This document shows positions 1-10,640 of a DNA stretch of 64,000 nt, in pieces (position 1 is the first letter of the stretch; every line of letters starts with the position of its first letter). Origin of the DNA: Cololabis saira (lineage: Eukaryota; Chordata; Actinopteri; Beloniformes; Belonidae); the NCBI RefSeq assembly GCF_033807715.1, contig NC_084591.1, forward strand, positions 48,527,415 to 48,591,414, in the 5' to 3' direction. The notes under the pieces are model-generated. The model worked only from the letters and a program-made list of their open reading frames with translations. It was not told the DNA's origin and did no database searches. Both the position numbers and the translations under genes were made by a program.

Positions 1-340
1 CTTCTTTCCTTGTTTCCTTCCTTCCTTCCTTCCTCCCTTCCTTATTTTCTCCCTCCCTTCCTTCTTTCCTTCCTTCTTTCCTTCCTTCCTTCCTTGTTTC
101 CTTCCTTCCTTCCTTCCTTCCTTCCTTCCTTGTTTCCTTCCTTCCTTCCTTCCTTCCTTCCTTCCTTGTTTCCTTCCTTCCTTCCTTCCTCCCTTCCTTA
201 TTTTCTCCCTCCCTTCCTTCCTTCCTTCCTTCCTTCCTTCCTTGTTTCCTTCCTTGTTTCCTTCCTTCCTTCCTTCCTTCCTTCCTTCCTTCCTTCCTTG
301 TTTCCTTCCTTCCTTCCTTCCTTCCTTCCTTCCTTCCTTC
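1..340. repeat. (CTTC)n pyrimidine microsatellite
   Basis: This is an imperfect CTTC tetranucleotide array with recurrent TTGTTTCC interruptions. It lies in the cnot1 intron just upstream of the 420-552 exon. The 168-residue Phe/Leu/Pro/Ser frame across it is only the array read in frame and is not a gene. Confidence 0.95.
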
Positions 341-419
341 TCTTCCTCTGTCCTTGCCCCCTAAGGCAGCCCCAGTATCAGATCTCTCTAACCCTCACTG
401 CCGTGTCTCATCTCCTCAG

Positions 420-552
420 GGCGTTACTTGTTCCTGAATGCGATTGCCAACCAGCTGCGTTACCCCAACAGCCACACCCACTACTTCAGCTGCACCATGC
501 TCTACCTGTTTGCTGAGGCCAACACGGAGGCCATCCAGGAGCAGATCACCAG
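420..552 (+). CDS. cnot1: cnot1 third-last coding exon (Not1 C-terminal domain)
   Basis: This exon encodes part of the C-terminal Not1 domain of CNOT1, the scaffold of the CCR4-NOT deadenylation complex; in the known family this domain binds the NOT2 and NOT3 subunits. The acceptor is CTCCTCAG ending at 419 and the donor is AG|GTGAGA at 552/553. The exon begins with the last two bases of a Gly codon, then gives 43 residues starting [20 protein letters not shown], and ends with two bases of an Arg codon completed by the next exon. I identified it by recalled similarity to vertebrate CNOT1, which is near-invariant here. The 5' part of the gene lies outside the window. The frame continues cleanly through all three exons, so the gene looks intact and under selection, unlike everything else in the window. 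Confidence 0.95.
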
Positions 553-788
553 GTGAGAGTTAACGGACTCCTGGGGGTGGTTCCGTCACTCATTATCACA
601 GGCTCTGGTAGCTAACATGTAGCTACGCAAGTTCAGCACGTGCTCAGAAGCTGTGAACATGAATCTCCTTAGAGCTTTGTTCACCACTCTACACTGCCCA
701 CTTGTGGTCAAGTTATAAAAACTAAGCTTCCAGAAACTTCAAGTTGCATATAATGATGCTGAGATAATCTTACTCAAAAGGCCTAGAG

Positions 789-1190
789 CAGGGTTCAGCA
801 ACCCGCGGCTCCAGAGCTGCTCTTTAGCGCCGCCCTAGTGGCTTCCTGGAGCTTTTAAAAAAATGTTTGACCTTTTTTCCCCTTTTTTTTTCCTTTCTCT
901 TTTTTCTTACTTTTTCCTTTCCTTTTTTAAACTCTATTTTGATTTTTTTCTCCTCAATATTTTGACTTTTTTCTCGACATTTTGACTTTTTTCTCGACAT
1001 TTTGACTTTTTTCTTGAAGTGCATAATGGAAAAAAAAATCTTCCCCCAGTTATAACTAATATAGAAACATGCAGCATGTGTTCCTTCATTCTAAGGCTGA
1101 TACAAGACTTTTCATTTTTTGTGGCTCCAGACATTAGTTTTTTGTGTCTTTGGTCCAATATGGCTCTCCATTTTGGGTTGCCGACTCCTG
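789..1190. mobile_element. non-autonomous hAT-like MITE in cnot1 intron
   Basis: Imperfect 16-bp terminal inverted repeats bound it: CAGGGTTCAGCAACCC on the left, and on the right the complement of CAGGAGTCGGCAACCC (13 of 16 identical). The inner sequence (GGCTCTTTAGCGCC, GTGGCTCCAGACATTAG) belongs to a repeat I recognise as common in fish. No coding capacity is present and no clear 8-bp duplication flanks it, so it is old or rearranged. Its middle (about 950-1045) carries TTTTTTCTCGACATTTTGAC repeats shared with the foldback element at 42.5 kb. Confidence 0.7.
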
Positions 1191-1502
1191 GTATGGCAAG
1201 TGAGATGTTTGTGGCTGCAAGAGTCAATACTCTTCAAGCAGTTCTTAGAAATGAAATGCACAGTTTCCTGTGCCGTTTGGGTGAGTGTGTGAATCATTGT
1301 GAATATAAATGACCCTGGGAAGAGCTGCGTCAGATACTCCTCTGTCTCAGGAGACATCGGTTTAAAAGCTTGTATTTCTAACTGTCCCTGCTGGACAGGT
1401 TTTATGTTTTGTCTGTATTTTGTCCTATGTTATTGGTTTGTTTTTGTATGGACCACGAGTCTACTACTACTACTACTACTAAAAGTGTCCGTGGTCCTGC
1501 AG

Positions 1503-1637
1503 GGTGCTGCTGGAGAGGCTGATCGTGAACAGGCCTCACCCGTGGGGTCTCCTGATCACCTTCATCGAGCTGATCAAGAACCCCGCCTTCAAGTTCTGGA
1601 GCCACGACTTCGTGCACTGTGCCCCCGAGATCGAGAA
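1503..1637 (+). CDS. cnot1: cnot1 second-last coding exon
   Basis: The acceptor is GTCCTGCAG ending at 1502. The donor is GTAGGT starting at 1638, after the first two bases of a Lys codon. The 135-nt exon completes the split Arg codon and encodes 44 further whole residues beginning [20 protein letters not shown] and including the IKNPAFKFW motif typical of the Not1 C-terminal helices. It joins in phase to exons 420-552 and 3524-3602. Codon third positions are strongly G/C, in contrast to the AT-rich introns. No frameshift or stop is present. The following intron is 1.9 kb and consists largely of two DNA-transposon-like insertions. Confidence 0.95.
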
Positions 1638-1703
1638 GTAGGTCCCGTATGTTTGGGAAAAACACAATACTTGTTGGCAGGATGAAGTGATTGTGAAGTG
1701 AAG

Positions 1704-2689
1704 TAGGGGTGTAACGATACACTAATCTCACCATACGATACACGATATTGAGGTCACGATAACGATACGATATTATAGCAGTATTTTTTTAACAACCGTT
1801 GAATGAGGAGCATATGACTGGAAAAAATTGTCTTTTATTTGAAAGACACAAAATATAAAACAATGCTGTGCGTTTGCCCTATTGTTAGTTTGTAATGCTT
1901 TATAACTGTTTAAGTTTTAAAGAGAAAGCCAGACCAACCATTTTCCACAAACTGAACTAAAAGTAAATGTCAGGTTTGCATTATGATCTTCAGTTTCATA
2001 CAAGTACAAATATTTAGCCACAAACTGAATAGTTTCTCTCATGTATGATTTGACTTTTTTCTTTTCCAGAAATGTAACAACTTAAATTAAATAAATAGAT
2101 AAAAGTAAATAAATACATACAATTTTACATCATAAAACAGATTGATTCCTGCTCACCTTATAATGTAAGAGGAGATTTATTTTAGTTAAGAAGGTTATTT
2201 TGGTAATTCAGGGTTCATTATTGTATAAATATATTGTTTATATTCTGATGTAAATCAGGGACTATAATGACACTAGTCAGTTTATCTGTAGTGATTAGTC
2301 TGTTTTAGATTGGGCGGAGTGATACGCCACAGTACGGCACTAGGTGCTGTGTTGATGTTCTAAAATCCTACACTGTTGAGGGACATTAAAGTACACTGGA
2401 ACTCAGCAGAAGTAAAGCTTAACTCTACACCAGCCTTACATAAGTAAAAGTTCAGAGCTCAAAACCCCCCAAGAGTCCCGTGATCGGGACCAAAACGGTA
2501 CTAGTTTCTTATGAGCGGAGGAAGATTTTGGTCAGCGGGTCGAGGCGCGGTCGGATGCGCGTTACTAGTCAACACAATAGATTAATATTAATAATCCAAT
2601 ATCGCGATACACTTTGTCACCTCCACGACACGTATTGTGACGTTTTTGTATCGCGAAATTTCGTGGCACGATATTTTGTTCCAGCCCTA
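1704..2689. mobile_element. hAT-like non-autonomous element in last cnot1 intron
   Basis: The left end TAGGGGTGTAACGATACAC and the right end GTTCCAGCCCTA are imperfect inverted repeats rich in CGATA motifs, a pattern I know from fish hAT-type elements. The interior is AT-rich with no transposase. The flanking octamers AAGTGAAG and GTGTGGAG match at only five of eight positions, so the duplication is decayed or absent. Confidence 0.6.
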
Positions 2690-2738
2690 GTGTGGAGGTT
2701 TTGCTGCGGAGCCGCGCTGGCGCTTGTTTTACTTTGTA

Positions 2739-3495
2739 CAGAGCTGGTAGAGGAGCCAAAAATTGTACTCAAGTAAAAGTACTGTTACTTCAGAATAATA
2801 TGACTCAAGTAGAAGTAAAAAGTAGTCATCCAAATAATGACTTGAGTAAAAGTAAAAAAGTACTTGGTGAAAAAACTACTCATTTACTGAGTAACTGTTG
2901 AGTAATGTCTGATTTATTTTTTTAACACAACCATTCAAACAGACAAAAGTACAAAATAATCATCTTCAGGCAAATTAAATCAATAAAATAATAAAATAAA
3001 TTAAAATTAATAAAAAATAAAAAAATAGCTTAAATTAAAATAATCTTAAAGTAAATTCAAGTACTTTAATAAATAATAAAATAAATAAAAAAATAAATTA
3101 AGCACAAGTAGCACAAAATGTCAAGCCTTTGTACTTTTCTTTTTTAACCAGCAGAACTAGAACAAACATGAACTCATAGAAACTCTGTCTGTGTTTGACT
3201 CTGTGTAAATGTCACAAAACATCCAAAAACAAACTTTTCCCAAAGTTATACACACAACTTTGACCCAGTGATGTCATGAGATTGACGCGTACGCGGATAA
3301 AAGGGATAAAAGAAAAGTAACAGCTCAACGTAGCCTAATGTAGCGGAGTAAGAGGAACAGTTTCTCCTTCACAAATCTACTCAAGTAAAAGTAAAAAGTA
3401 TAGTGATTCAAAACTACTCCTAAAAGTACAACATTTCCCAAAACCTACTCAAGTAAATGTAACGGAGTAAATGTAAGTCGTTACTACCACCTCTG
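2739..3495. mobile_element. non-autonomous DNA element with ACTCAAGTAAAAGTA motifs
   Basis: The ends are CAGAGCTGGTAG and the complement of CAGAGGTGGTAG (11 of 12 identical). Near both ends are many copies of ACTCAAGTAAAAGTA-type words, arranged as inverted subterminal repeats; the middle is AT-rich. It is non-coding. The right end abuts the acceptor region of the cnot1 terminal exon. No target duplication is evident. Confidence 0.65.
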
Positions 3496-3523
3496 ATGTT
3501 GTGCCTCCTCCCCGTGTCTGCAG

Positions 3524-3602
3524 GCTGTTCCAGTCCGTGGCCCAGTGCTGCATGGGGCAGAAACAGGCCCAGCAGGTGATGGAGGGCACCGGGGCCAGCT
3601 AG
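3524..3602 (+). CDS. cnot1: cnot1 terminal coding exon and stop
   Basis: The acceptor is GTGTCTGCAG ending at 3523. The exon completes the split Lys codon and reads [20 protein letters not shown] then GTGAS before TAG at 3600-3602. Together with the two upstream exons this gives the last 114 residues of CNOT1, matching the family's usual C-terminus in length and ending. The right edge of a transposon-like insertion stops at about 3495, so the branch point and polypyrimidine tract are confined to fewer than 30 bases of original intron before this exon. Confidence 0.95.
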
Positions 3603-4482
3603 CCTGGCCACCGGGCCTCGTAGCCGCCGGGAGAGATGCCGTGGCCTTTACCCACCTCCCCCCCACCACACACCTCCCACTTTACTGCTGGCACTGGATA
3701 AACTGGCTACCACAGTCATTGAAATGTGAATGGAAGGACTACTGCTCATGGATCTTAAGATATTTTTCTTTTTGTTTTTGTTTTTTCCATTGAGGAGAGA
3801 ATGGATTTGAACATGTTGTTTAATATACTTATTTTGATGCTTTTGATGTAAATATTGGGGGGAAAAAAGGGAGAGCAGGGAAGTAAATAAATGGATTGCA
3901 ATCCACATGTCAAATAAAATGTACCCTGACATGTAAAAACCACCTAAACATATTTTCACTTATTACCAAAGTCCTTGGTTTTGCTTCTCTCCCACACAAA
4001 TCCTGTTTTCTGACTTTTTTGATTTTGCTTTCCGAGGCTGAATGGTTGACAATGGAAGAAAAAAAAGAGAAAAGAACTGCCTATTTTCATTTGATCCCTT
4101 TTTTTCTTTTTTCTTTTCCACGAGTAGGACTGAAGGTTGTAGTTGTCTCCAGGTGTGGTGGGGGTCTGTTCTCGGTGCGTTGGGGACAGTTTGCTGATGG
4201 TTTGTCCATTTGAAACCTGTTCTGGAGGTCTCTCCCTGGCACTTGTAAAATTGTGCAAAGTGTTGGTAACATCATAACTTGACAATTTGTATAAAGATCC
4301 AAATTGAAGAACAACAATAGAAGGACCAATACAGCCCATTTTGTAACATTTTGAATGTTTTGTAAATGTATTGGTCCATGTGTTGTATTTTGTAGTCCTT
4401 TCTAGTTTGCCTTTAGTTCTTGCTACTTAACTGCAGTATGCATACATACAGGAGAATAAAGCATTCAAACTGCAAAGTTGTG
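3603..4482 (+). other. cnot1: cnot1 3' untranslated region
   Basis: The sequence downstream of the cnot1 stop is AT-rich with T-runs and no repeat-family match that I recognise. Candidate poly(A) signals AATAAA occur at about 3885, 3913 and 4455. The last is followed by a T-rich stretch (GTGTATTTTTTC) fitting a downstream element, so the longest 3'UTR of about 0.88 kb is the most likely main form. The exact cleavage site is inferred. Confidence 0.7.
4455..4460 (+). promoter_or_regulatory. cnot1: poly(A) signal AATAAA of cnot1
   Basis: A canonical AATAAA hexamer lies 0.85 kb after the stop codon, with T-rich sequence 20-35 bases downstream. Upstream AATAAA hexamers near 3885 and 3913 could give a shorter isoform. 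Confidence 0.65.
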
Positions 4483-4805
4483 TATTTTTTCATAATTGCA
4501 AGTGTAAAATGATGTCAAGTTTTCATTTTAAAACTTAAGTCTGGCTTTGATTTGGCTTTTACTGGTGGAGATTAAAAGCTGCTCAGAACTCATGAATAAT
4601 GGTGGTAAAATATTTGACACAAGTGACAAATTTGCTCTGCACCCCAAGTTTAGGACGGGGCTTCAACCGGGGGTCAGGGGGCCTCCAACTTAAAAAGAAA
4701 TAAAGGCATTTTAACCAAAAGAATTTGAGAGTTGAAAAAAAATAAATATACAGGACTGTCTCAGAAAATTTGAATATTGTGATTTTCTGTAATGCAATTT
4801 AAAAA
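4483..4805. other. intergenic, nothing recognised
   Basis: This AT-rich stretch follows cnot1. It contains no coding frame, RNA gene or repeat that I recognise. Confidence 0.5.
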
Positions 4806-4808
4806 ACA

Positions 4809-5535
4809 ATTAAAGCTGCAAGCAGCGATGAACGGGCCCTCGCACTCATGGTCACCGCCCCCATAAGCATATCAGACATGACACCACCCACGACTTCCTG
4901 TGTCAAACCATTCAAAAGTTATGGCAGAAAAAAGTATTCTAGGGGGCGCTGTTGAGCCATTAGGCCACGCCCATTAATGCAAACCATGCAATTTATCACC
5001 AGGCCTGGCTTGCATGCAAAATTTGGCTTTTTGGCGTCTAGCGTCGCCACGGTAACGCTTTTGAAAGAGAAAAGTAATGCGCGTTGTCGCAGGATGGACA
5101 CGCACATTTTGATGTATAACACACCTGGGTGCACGTTACGGTTCGGGCCGTATTGCCAAAGGAATGGCATAAATTTCGCCAAAATGACACGATTAATTCA
5201 AAATGGCCGACTTCCTGTTCGGTTTTGGCCATGGCTCCAAGATATTTTTCTTTAAGTTGCGACATGATACAGGTGTGTACCGATTTTCGTGCATGTACGT
5301 CAAACCGTATTGTGGGGCTTGAGGCACAAAGTGTTCTAGGGGGCGCTGTTGAGCCATTTTGCCACACCCATTAATGCAAACCATTAAATATCAAATTTTT
5401 CACCAGGCCTGGCTTGTGTGCAAAATTTGGTGACTTTTGGGGCACGTTTAGGGGGAAAAAAGGCCCTCCTTTCGTCAGAAGAAAAATTCCTACAGATACA
5501 ATAGGGCATTCGCACTGTAAGTGTTCAGGCCCTAA
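4809..5535 (+). repeat. Interspersed repeat family A (AAGCTGCAAGCAGCG), copy 1
   Basis: The copy starts with TTAAAGCTGCAAGCAGCG, a GCTGC/GCAGC hairpin, followed by GAACGGGCCCTCGCAC. It ends with GTGTTCAGGCCCTAA. Conserved inner words are CACCACCCACGACT, CAAACCATTCAAAAGTTATGG and GGGGGCGCTGTTGAGCC. At least five other full or partial copies occur at 18.7, 20.9, 37.9, 40.3 and 54.8 kb in both orientations. It is non-coding; the short frames in it are incidental. I know this repeat as abundant in fish genomes but cannot give its class with confidence. Confidence 0.75.
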
Positions 5536-5620
5536 AAATGTCATACATTCTGGATTCATTACAAATCAACTGAAATATTGCAAGCCTTTTATTATTTTAA
5601 TATTGCTGATCATGGCTTAC

Positions 5621-5836
5621 AGCTTAAAGGTATAGTCCCTGATGTTGGAGAGCTAGCAAGATTTGAAAGTGGCACCTCCTCTAAGCCCCGCCCCCTCCTC
5701 CCTCTCCCGTCAGCGCTCCGTCCAAAGCCACGCCCCCACAAACTTTGGGGAACGCGCATTTGCAGGAGTCCAGTTTTCCAGGACATTTTGGACAGCACAT
5801 TTTCAACAAAACTACCCCATGTCTCATTCACCTGTA
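5621..5836. repeat. GC-rich fish interspersed repeat
   Basis: AAAGGTATAGTCCCTGATG is followed by CCTCCTCTAAGCCCCGCCCC and CCAAAGCCACGCCCCCAC. I recognise this combination as a common short fish repeat, probably a MITE. It has no reading frame of note. Confidence 0.45.
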
Positions 5837-5839
5837 AGC

Positions 5840-6300
5840 GAGGCCGGTTTTATGGGGGGCAGGGGTGAGATGTGCCCACCCAAACGTGCGTCCTGCCCAC
5901 CCAATCAAAGTTATGGGGATCCTTTATTTTTTTACAATTTTATTTTTTTATAAATATAAAAGAATATCACAGAATATCTGTACCGTTTCTGATTGGGTGG
6001 GCACTGCGCATCATTTTTAGACACAACAATGAACGCATACCGCAAAAGTTGTGTCTCGGCGGAGGGACCCAACGTCCCAGCAAAATGAGCACAACAGAGA
6101 AGTTCAGAACAGCAGACAGAGACACACTGAAGGCTGATTTATGGTTCCGCGTTACACCAACGCAGAATGGTGCGCGTCGCCGCGTACCCTACGCCATACC
6201 CTACGCCATACCCTACGCTGTATCCGTGGCAACAGAGCCTGCACCGCAGCGCACCGCCACCGTCGTCAGTATGAATGGAGGGATGTTGGACCATTTCCCC
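5840..6300. repeat. Composite of DNA-transposon-derived repeats
   Basis: The stretch begins with GAGGCCGGTTTTATGGGGGG, whose inverted counterpart is at about 49636-49676. Around 6132-6250 follows CTGATTTATGGTTCCGCGTT plus a run of CCCTACGCCATA units, shared with 29280-29370. The 204-residue frame through here spans several repeats and is not credible as a gene. Confidence 0.5.
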
Positions 6301-6905
6301 CTCAGCCTGGGGGCGCCTGTGGAGGTACGGTGGGGCCCTGGCCCGGCTCGGAGGGCCGGCCCCCGTCAACTTGGATGGCCGGTGGGGGAGCGTGGGTCTT
6401 TCCAGGGCCGGCTCTGCTGGTCCTGCCTCCTGGCTTCGGCCTCTGCTCCCCCTTCTTCCCCCCCTACACGATTCATACGCACATAGGCGAAGGGGCGGGG
6501 GGTCCGGGTCGTGGGGGGCATTGTCCCGCGTGGCCCGGCACTCCCCGCCTCACGGTTTTAATAACACTGTAGACACTGCACATTCAACATTTAATAAATA
6601 CATTTAACAAGGATACTTAGTTCTGGAGGGGGGGGTCGGTGTCAAGTTGATAACTGCCCCCCCCCCCCCCCCCCCCGTTTTTATGGCATTAATCACATGC
6701 ACTCAACACCAGGGGCGGGAGGGGGTCCCACATCACCCGCGTTCCCTCGCCGGCCTGGGATAGGTGGGTCGGGATGCCCGGGCCTGGCGGGGCTCGCCGT
6801 GCAGCCTGGGGTGCCTTCTGGCGGTGCTGGACCCCCCCGGGGAGGGGGAAACGGTGCTGGACCCCCCCGGGGAGGGAAACGGTGCGTGAATGTGCGTCTG
6901 TGTCG
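6301..6905. other. GC-rich non-coding stretch with a poly(C) run
   Basis: This G+C-rich sequence has a 20-base C homopolymer around 6657-6676 and a duplicated GGTGCTGGACCCCCCCGGGG motif near 6820-6870. It may be the 3' untranslated part of the minus-strand L1 fragment next to it, but that is inference. Overlapping frames on both strands reflect composition only. Confidence 0.4.
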
Positions 6906-7560
6906 GTGAGAATGCGGTATGGAAGGGTCCTGCCATGGAGGATTTGGGCCTCCATTGGCAGGACAACAAAACTTAATAATTTATTAATATTATTACTATA
7001 CAAAGATTGGAGGAATCTGAAAAAGTGAACACTAGGTATCTCATGGACATTTTGAAGGGTTTCAAAAGAGGCAAATGTGCCGTCTTTATATAAGTCAGTA
7101 AAGAAAATCAGACCCTTGAGGTGCCATGTCTTAAAAGCGGAGTCCGCCTGTGAGAGTGGAAAGAAATGATTGTCAGTCAAAGGCATATGGCCACACATAT
7201 TATTAAAACCAAAGTGTTTTCTAAATTGGTGCCAGATTTTGAGGGAGCTATTAATCACTGGATTATTAAAGCGTGACTGATTTGGCAGTGCGGAGCAGAA
7301 CACAGCCACCAGAGAGATCCTGGGATCTGGAGACATTTCCATAGAGGCCCAGATTGGGCCCTGCTTGTGTTTATGGGCTGCAACCCAATAACTCACTTTT
7401 GTAATATTCGCCGACCAGTAATAAAACATGAAATTAGGCAAACCCATGCCACCTGATGCTCTTGGCAATTCTAAAAGAGCTCTTTTGGCACATGACTGGG
7501 CTTTATTCCAAATAAAAGTATTGATACAGCTATTAAGGTCCTGGCAGAAGGTTTTGTCAT
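6905..7560 (-). mobile_element. L1-clade LINE fragment, end of reverse transcriptase ORF2
   Basis: Read on the minus strand, the frame is open from about 7560 to 6905. It contains WNKAQSCAKRALLELPRASG followed by GMGLPNFMFYYW, the hallmark junction after the reverse transcriptase domain of L1-clade LINEs, and later HFFRFLQSLY. Only the C-terminal ORF2 portion is present. The catalytic YxDD region is missing, so this is a dead 5'-truncated copy. The frame later runs into unrelated GC-rich sequence. The clade is known from motifs; the precise family is not. Confidence 0.75.
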
Positions 7561-8582
7561 TTATTTTTTATTGTATTTTTTAAAACTTTAGAATAATATG
7601 CCACAAATTACAAAGAAAAGGATTCCTTCATGGACCCAAAATATAAAAAACTCCTGTATAAATTATTGTCCTGCGTCAATTGTGCCACAGTAAAAAAAAA
7701 AAAAGAAAAAAAATAGAGCATTTTTCCACATGTATTACAAAAGGTAAAGAAATAAAACTAACACAATAAATTAAAAACAGACAAGAATACTGTAGCTTTG
7801 AACCAGAGTATAATTCCTTCCATTCATTATCCCTTATCATACACAAAATCAGATCAGACTGTCTACCGCAATGTATTGTAACTATTGTAATCTTTTTCAA
7901 ATAGATTTGAATTGACCAGTTTACAACCAAAGATGTCAGTTTCTCTTTTATAATCATCAATTCTTTTTAGATTAATTAATTGTCTCTTTTTTCCTCAGAT
8001 ACATCATTTCAAAAGTTAGTGGGAGCTTTGTTTTTCTGGACCTCATCTATGCCTTTTTTTATTGTAAATCCAGTACAGTACAGTGAGTATCCCTCCAATA
8101 TATGGATGTAAGCGGCTTTAGCTGCACTGCAGTCTCCAACAGTTTATATTCTCACATTTCATTTGTGCAGGGGTCGCAAAATACCTTATTATATTCTTCC
8201 ACCCGTGCAAGCCTTAGACAATTCTTTTTTTTCTTTTTTTTTTTTTTCAAACAACAAAAGTTTTTAATCTTTGGTTGCTTGTTGGCCTCCATGCTGAGGC
8301 TAATTTTTTACTCCCCATTGCTCTATTTTTTTTTTTTTTTTTTTTTTTTTACTGTATGCTGTTTCACTCCAACTTTGTTATTATTGGAATTCCACACCAA
8401 ATACATGTATAGCATTATAGAAGTTTACATAGTCTATAAATGCATATTATTTAGGTTAAAGCAATGAACAAATAATAGAACAATAAGAAAGTTTACTGGG
8501 CCAACGGAGGGAAGGGATTTCTGTATTGCCTGACATCCGTTGCTGGTCCAAGATGCGATAAACACAGGGACACCCACAACGG
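7561..8582. other. AT-rich non-coding stretch
   Basis: Long A and T runs (for example near 7690, 8223 and 8328) dominate. No coding frame with non-random composition was seen. A short piece resembling repeat family B (ACACCCACAACGGGCACAC) lies at about 8565-8590. Confidence 0.5.
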
Positions 8583-9290
8583 GCACACAAATTTAATTTT
8601 AAATTAAATTAAATTAAATTAAATTAAATTAAATTAAATTCAATTCAATTCAATTCAATTCAATTCAATTCAATTCAATTTTATTTAGCGTCTAATACAA
8701 CAAAAGTTGTCTCCAGAGGCTTTCCAGAGACCCAGAACATAAACCCCCGAGCAATTATTACATAAACAATGGCAGGTAAAAACTCCCATAGTGGGAGAAA
8801 AACCTTAAACCAAATAGTGGCAAGAAAAACTCCCCTTTAGGAGGAAGAAACCTGGACCAGGACCGGGATCATAAGGGGGGACCCTCCTGCCGAGGGCCAG
8901 AATGGGGGGTCGGGGACGTCAGCAGCACACAGCAGGCAGGTGGAAGCAGCAGCGGGATGACCGGGGGTGGGGACCGCAGGCAGGTGGAAGCAGCAACGGG
9001 ATGACCAGGGGTGGGGACCGCAGGCAAGTGGAAGCAGCAACGGGATGACCAGGGGTGGGGACCGCAGGCAAGTGGAAGCAGCAACGGGATGACCGGGGTG
9101 GGGACCGCAGGCAGGTGGAAGCAGCAGCGGGATGACCGGGGGTGGGGACCGCAGGCAACTGGAAGCAGCAACGGGATGACCGGGGGTGGGGACCGCAGGC
9201 AGGTGGAAGCAGCAGCGGGATGACCAGGGGTGGGGACTGCAGGCCAGCACGCAGCTCCCAAAGCTCCCGCCCAATCAGCAAGCCCCAGGT
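8583..9290 (-). mobile_element. L2-like LINE 3' end (type L2-A) with (TTCAA)n tail
   Basis: The minus-strand LINE 3' end starts with an expanded AAATT/TTCAA tail (8583-8682) followed by TTTAGCGTCTAATACAAC. Next come TAAAAACTCCCATAGTGGG and CCTTTAGGAGGAAGAAACC, the conserved 3'UTR that also occurs at 22.8 (+), 27.8 (-), 38.5 (-) and 47.0 kb (+). The copy at 27.8 kb joins to an L2-like reverse transcriptase frame, which fixes the type and orientation. A 44-bp repeat has expanded inside this copy (8937-9243). Confidence 0.75.
8937..9243. repeat. 44-bp minisatellite, 7 copies, inside L2-A 3'UTR
   Basis: Units begin CAGGTGGAAGCAGCARCGGG at 8937, 8981, 9025, 9069 and onward with 44-bp spacing (one unit is 43 bp). 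The copies at 27.8, 38.5 and 22.9 kb hold a single unit, so expansion happened in this copy. Overlapping frames on both strands are products of the array. Confidence 0.9.
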
Positions 9291-9309
9291 TAGGTGCAGG
9301 GTCGGGGAA

Positions 9310-9430
9310 AGGTGGAGAAGGGGAAATCTGCAAGAGAAAAAACAAACGACACGAGAGCAGGCAGAGAAACAAGCAGCAACCATCCCAGGTTCCCGGGACC
9401 CAATCAGAGCTCGGCTACCGTGACTAAGAC
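9310..9430. repeat. Interspersed repeat family B fragment
   Basis: AAACAAACGACACGAGAGCAGGCAGAGAAAC and the following bases match, with differences, 63725-63850 and more distantly 36570-36710. The family class is undetermined; other copies end in (TG)n. Confidence 0.5.
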
Positions 9431-9655
9431 AATTCTTAACCCAGTTGTGCTTGTGCTTGTTTTAGTTTGCTTGATGCAGACCAATGGCTTGACACTTGAA
9501 GCGTAGCATCTTATAGTTGTGTTTTCCAAGATGGTTAAAGGTTTGAAAAGCTGTAAAAAAAAAACACAACTTTAGTCAGGTGTTTTAGAGCAGAGCAATA
9601 TCTAAAACATGCATGCCATTGGGTCCTGAGGACTAGGGTTAAATAACATTGCTAC

Positions 9656-10640
9656 CAGGGCTGGGGATCCATTCAAATGTCAAGAATCAATTTGATTCCG
9701 ATTCTTAGGATTCAAAATCGATTATCAGGATTTGATCCGATCCGATTCCGATATTGATTTGGGTTAGTGTTATTAAAACTGTTTTTTCAGCTCTGTGTAG
9801 TTATGCAACATATTAATACTAGTATTATTTTGAGATTCAACAGCAAGTATTGCAGCTAATGATGCTGTAAGGACCAATCAGCTCCTAGAATGCTGATAGA
9901 ACTGAAACAGAAACATCGTGGGGCAGAATTACCAAACAGATCCAGGGAGGAAACAGAGACGGATTAAATCGTTTTATTTTTTCCCACATTCCGTTTTAAT
10001 TTTTTGTCCATTTTCGGTCTATTTTGGTTTTTAATTTTTGGGAATTTTGTTTTCACCATTTTATGCAAATGTAACCGCAAGACAAGTATCTCCCAATGTT
10101 TCAAACCAAAAGCAAAATAAAACTGGATTAAACTGGACAGGAACAGGTTTGTTTCCATGAAATCCAGCTCTCAAGTGAATGACATATTCTTGCATGTTGT
10201 GAGGTCTCTGGTTAATTCAGAAAAACAGAGCAGATTTCTTTTTTTTTTTATTAAAACTTTTCTCAGAATTCTGAGATAATTATCTCGTTAATTCAGAAAA
10301 ACAGAGCAGAATAATTTTTTAATTAAAACTTTTCTTGGAATTCTGAGATAATTATCTCGTTAATTCAGAAGACCAGAGCAGATTTCTTTTTTCTCAAGTG
10401 AATGCAACACGCTTCCGTAAAAAACTTTAATGTTTTCATACCTTTAAACATATTTAAAGGCAAAAATATGGACCAGTAATTCTTGTGTCCAACAAAACAT
10501 TCCTTTTTTTGGGCATAAACAAAAAAATACCAAAAGTTAGAATGCAATGATGAAAAAAAAATTGATCTTTAGACATACGAATCGATTTTTAGGAATGAAT
10601 ATGAGAAGCAATCCCAATCCATAAAGACCCCTAATCCACG
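9656..10640. mobile_element. Probable hAT-like element with ATCGATT-rich ends
   Basis: The left terminus CAGGGCTGGGGATCC is followed by AAGAATCAATTTGATTCCG and repeated ATCGAT words. A similar end, inverted, is nested at 56350-56445. The right boundary near AATCGATTTTTAGGAATG (about 10580-10640) is fuzzy. It is non-coding. Around 10204-10390 three imperfect tandem copies of a unit containing CTGAGATAATTATCTCGTTA occur. Confidence 0.5.
10204..10390. repeat. Short tandem repeat with palindromic GAGATAATTATCTC core
   Basis: The words GTTAATTCAGAAAAACAGAGCAG and TTCTGAGATAATTATCTCG recur three times with roughly 60-100 bp spacing. The core GAGATAATTATCTC is a perfect palindrome. Confidence 0.7.

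Noticed and set aside
10..516. 168-residue plus-strand frame
   Set aside because: It is the CTTC microsatellite read through into a cnot1 exon in the wrong frame.
553..788. Intronic snoRNA in cnot1
   Set aside because: Vertebrate CNOT1 introns can host H/ACA snoRNAs, but I could not find a convincing hairpin-H-hairpin-ACA layout here.
5872..6572. Overlapping 204- and 143-residue frames
   Set aside because: They cross several unrelated repeats and GC-rich low-complexity sequence.
6657..6676. Poly(C) as a functional signal
   Set aside because: A 20-base homopolymer is as likely to be sequencing or assembly uncertainty.
8837..9383. Overlapping 145-167-residue minus-strand frames
   Set aside because: They are the 44-bp minisatellite of an L2-A 3'UTR.
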